From positions 3,166,001 to 3,230,000 of the forward strand of contig NZ_JAUSZN010000001.1 of the NCBI RefSeq assembly GCF_030817595.1: DNA of 64,000 nt. The letters run 5' to 3'. The notes beneath the pieces are model-generated. The model saw only the letters and a program-made list of their open reading frames with translations. It did no database searches and was not told the origin of the DNA. The position numbers were made by a program, and so were the translations under genes. The DNA comes from Neobacillus niacini (GTDB lineage: Bacteria > Bacillota > Bacilli > Bacillales > Cytobacillaceae). Of the stretch, positions 63,443 to 64,000 are shown piece after piece. Numbering within the stretch: the stretch's first letter is position 1; every line of letters starts with the position of its first letter.

Positions 63443-63507
63443 CAGATAAACCGGACGAAGCAGCGGGGTTACAGCTTTCTATCCAATAAGAGCAAAAATA
63501 ATAAGGA

Positions 63508-63546
63508 GGGTTACCAAAATTCAAAATTTTGGTAACCCCTTTTTTT
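63508..63546 (+). terminator. Terminator after GH5 gene
   Basis: A 14-bp perfect stem (63508-63521 with 63525-63538) followed by C-C-T8 on the plus strand. Confidence 0.9.
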
Positions 63547-63667
63547 ATAAATACTCTAACATAATTTTTCGGGTCTACTCGTGCCCAGATGATATGTATA
63601 CCCTAATAGAGTGGATGCAATATCAAACAGTAAAAAACTTTTAAAAGTATTCTTTCTTTCATTAAAA

Positions 63668-63707
63668 AACACTCACAAACGTTGAGTAAACAACATTTGT
63701 GAGTGTT
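63668..63707 (-). terminator. Terminator of tRNA cluster
   Basis: AACACTCACAAA/TTTGTGAGTGTT stem (63668-63679 with 63696-63707); the minus strand continues into U6. It ends transcription of the tRNA genes. Confidence 0.85.
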
Positions 63708-63714
63708 TTTGAGA

Positions 63715-63795
63715 TACCGGTGGTCGGGGTCGAACCGACACTCCAGAGGAACACGATTTTGAGTCGTGCGCGTCTGCCAATTCCGCCACACCGGC
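63715..63795 (-). tRNA. tRNA-Leu (anticodon CAA)
   Basis: An 81-nt class II tRNA (no encoded CCA) with acceptor GCCGGTG/CACCGGT, anticodon loop CTCAAAA (anticodon CAA), a variable arm and T loop TTCGACC. The first acceptor pair is G-U. Confidence 0.93.
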
Positions 63796-63818
63796 ATTAT
63801 ATAATTTTGTTAAAGTAA

Positions 63819-63904
63819 TGCCGAGGACCGGAATCGAACCGGTACGGTAGTCACCTACCGCAGGATTTTAAGTCCTGTGCGTCTGCCAGTTCCGCCACCC
63901 CGGC
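63819..63904 (-). tRNA. tRNA-Leu (anticodon TAA)
   Basis: An 86-nt class II tRNA with acceptor GCCGGGG/CCTCGGC, anticodon loop CTTAAAA (anticodon TAA), a long variable arm (GCGGTAGGTGACTACCG) and T loop TTCGATT. CCA is not encoded. Confidence 0.94.
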
Positions 63905-63943
63905 ACAATAAAATGCGCTTTTAAATCTCAAGTAAAGAATTAA

Positions 63944-64000
63944 AGGCGGCAACCGGATTCGAACCGGTGGTAAAGGTTTTGCAGACCTCTGCCTTACCAC
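63944..64000 (-). tRNA. tRNA-Cys (anticodon GCA), truncated at window edge
   Basis: The visible 3' part includes part of the D loop, anticodon loop CTGCAAA (anticodon GCA), T arm ACCGGTTCGAATCCGGT and the 3' acceptor strand TGCCGCC. The 5' end lies beyond the window. Confidence 0.9.

Noticed and set aside
63603..63797. A 64-residue protein-coding frame on the minus strand
   Set aside because: It overlaps tRNA-Leu(CAA) and its terminator and is a chance frame.
1..64000. CRISPR array, prophage, insertion sequence or replication origin
   Set aside because: No regularly spaced repeats, phage structural genes, transposase or DnaA-box cluster were seen. The only transfer-like mark is the direct repeat around the second GH127 gene.

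Overview
The window looks like chromosome from a low-GC, endospore-forming member of the Bacillaceae adapted to plant material. The evidence is strong purine-rich ribosome binding sites, frequent TTG/GTG starts, sporulation genes (prkA, yhbH, a KinB-like kinase), a sigma-E-like promoter, CcpA (cre) sites, MsmX-style ABC transporters without their own ATPase, and Bacillus-type YesMN, Bmr-like and TrmL genes. I see no prophage, transposase, CRISPR array or replication origin.

Region 1 (1-20115) combines carbohydrate and hydroxyproline functions. It holds a sugar ABC transporter fragment, two GH127-type beta-L-arabinofuranosidases flanking an AraC regulator, an M24 Xaa-Pro-type peptidase, an AGCS amino acid:Na+ symporter, and a full trans-4-hydroxy-L-proline pathway. 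That pathway consists of an epimerase, D-hydroxyproline dehydrogenase subunits, a DapA-family deaminase and an aldehyde dehydrogenase. The pathway is split into two divergent arms around a sigma-54-dependent activator, and each arm begins with a good -24/-12 promoter. A proline-racemase paralogue that has lost both catalytic cysteines is translationally coupled to the active epimerase. Together the genes could strip beta-arabinosides from hydroxyproline-rich plant wall glycoproteins (extensins), release and import hydroxyproline, and oxidise it to 2-oxoglutarate. The pathway is well supported; the extensin link is my inference.

Region 2 (20150-41990) is mostly housekeeping and regulation: a GGDEF protein, a KinB-like kinase, yhbH (frameshifted) and prkA, nitroreductase, trmL, an amidase, queG, a B3/B4-domain protein, tRNA-Gly, a sigma/anti-sigma fusion, a MerR-controlled MFS pump with a textbook 19-bp-spacer promoter, a MarR-MFS pair, a frameshifted DUF5661 gene, a YitT protein, and a CycA-like permease behind a single-aptamer glycine riboswitch with a terminator.

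Region 3 (41990-63450) is a compact xyloglucan utilisation locus. A secreted GH5_4-X2-CBM46 endoglucanase would cut xyloglucan outside the cell, and an ABC importer under a YesMN two-component system would take up the oligosaccharides. Cytoplasmic GH95 (fucose), GH42 (galactose), GH31 (xylose), and GH3 and GH1 (glucose) enzymes would dismantle them. cre sites at three control points suggest CcpA repression. The right edge carries tRNA-Leu(CAA), tRNA-Leu(TAA) and a truncated tRNA-Cys.
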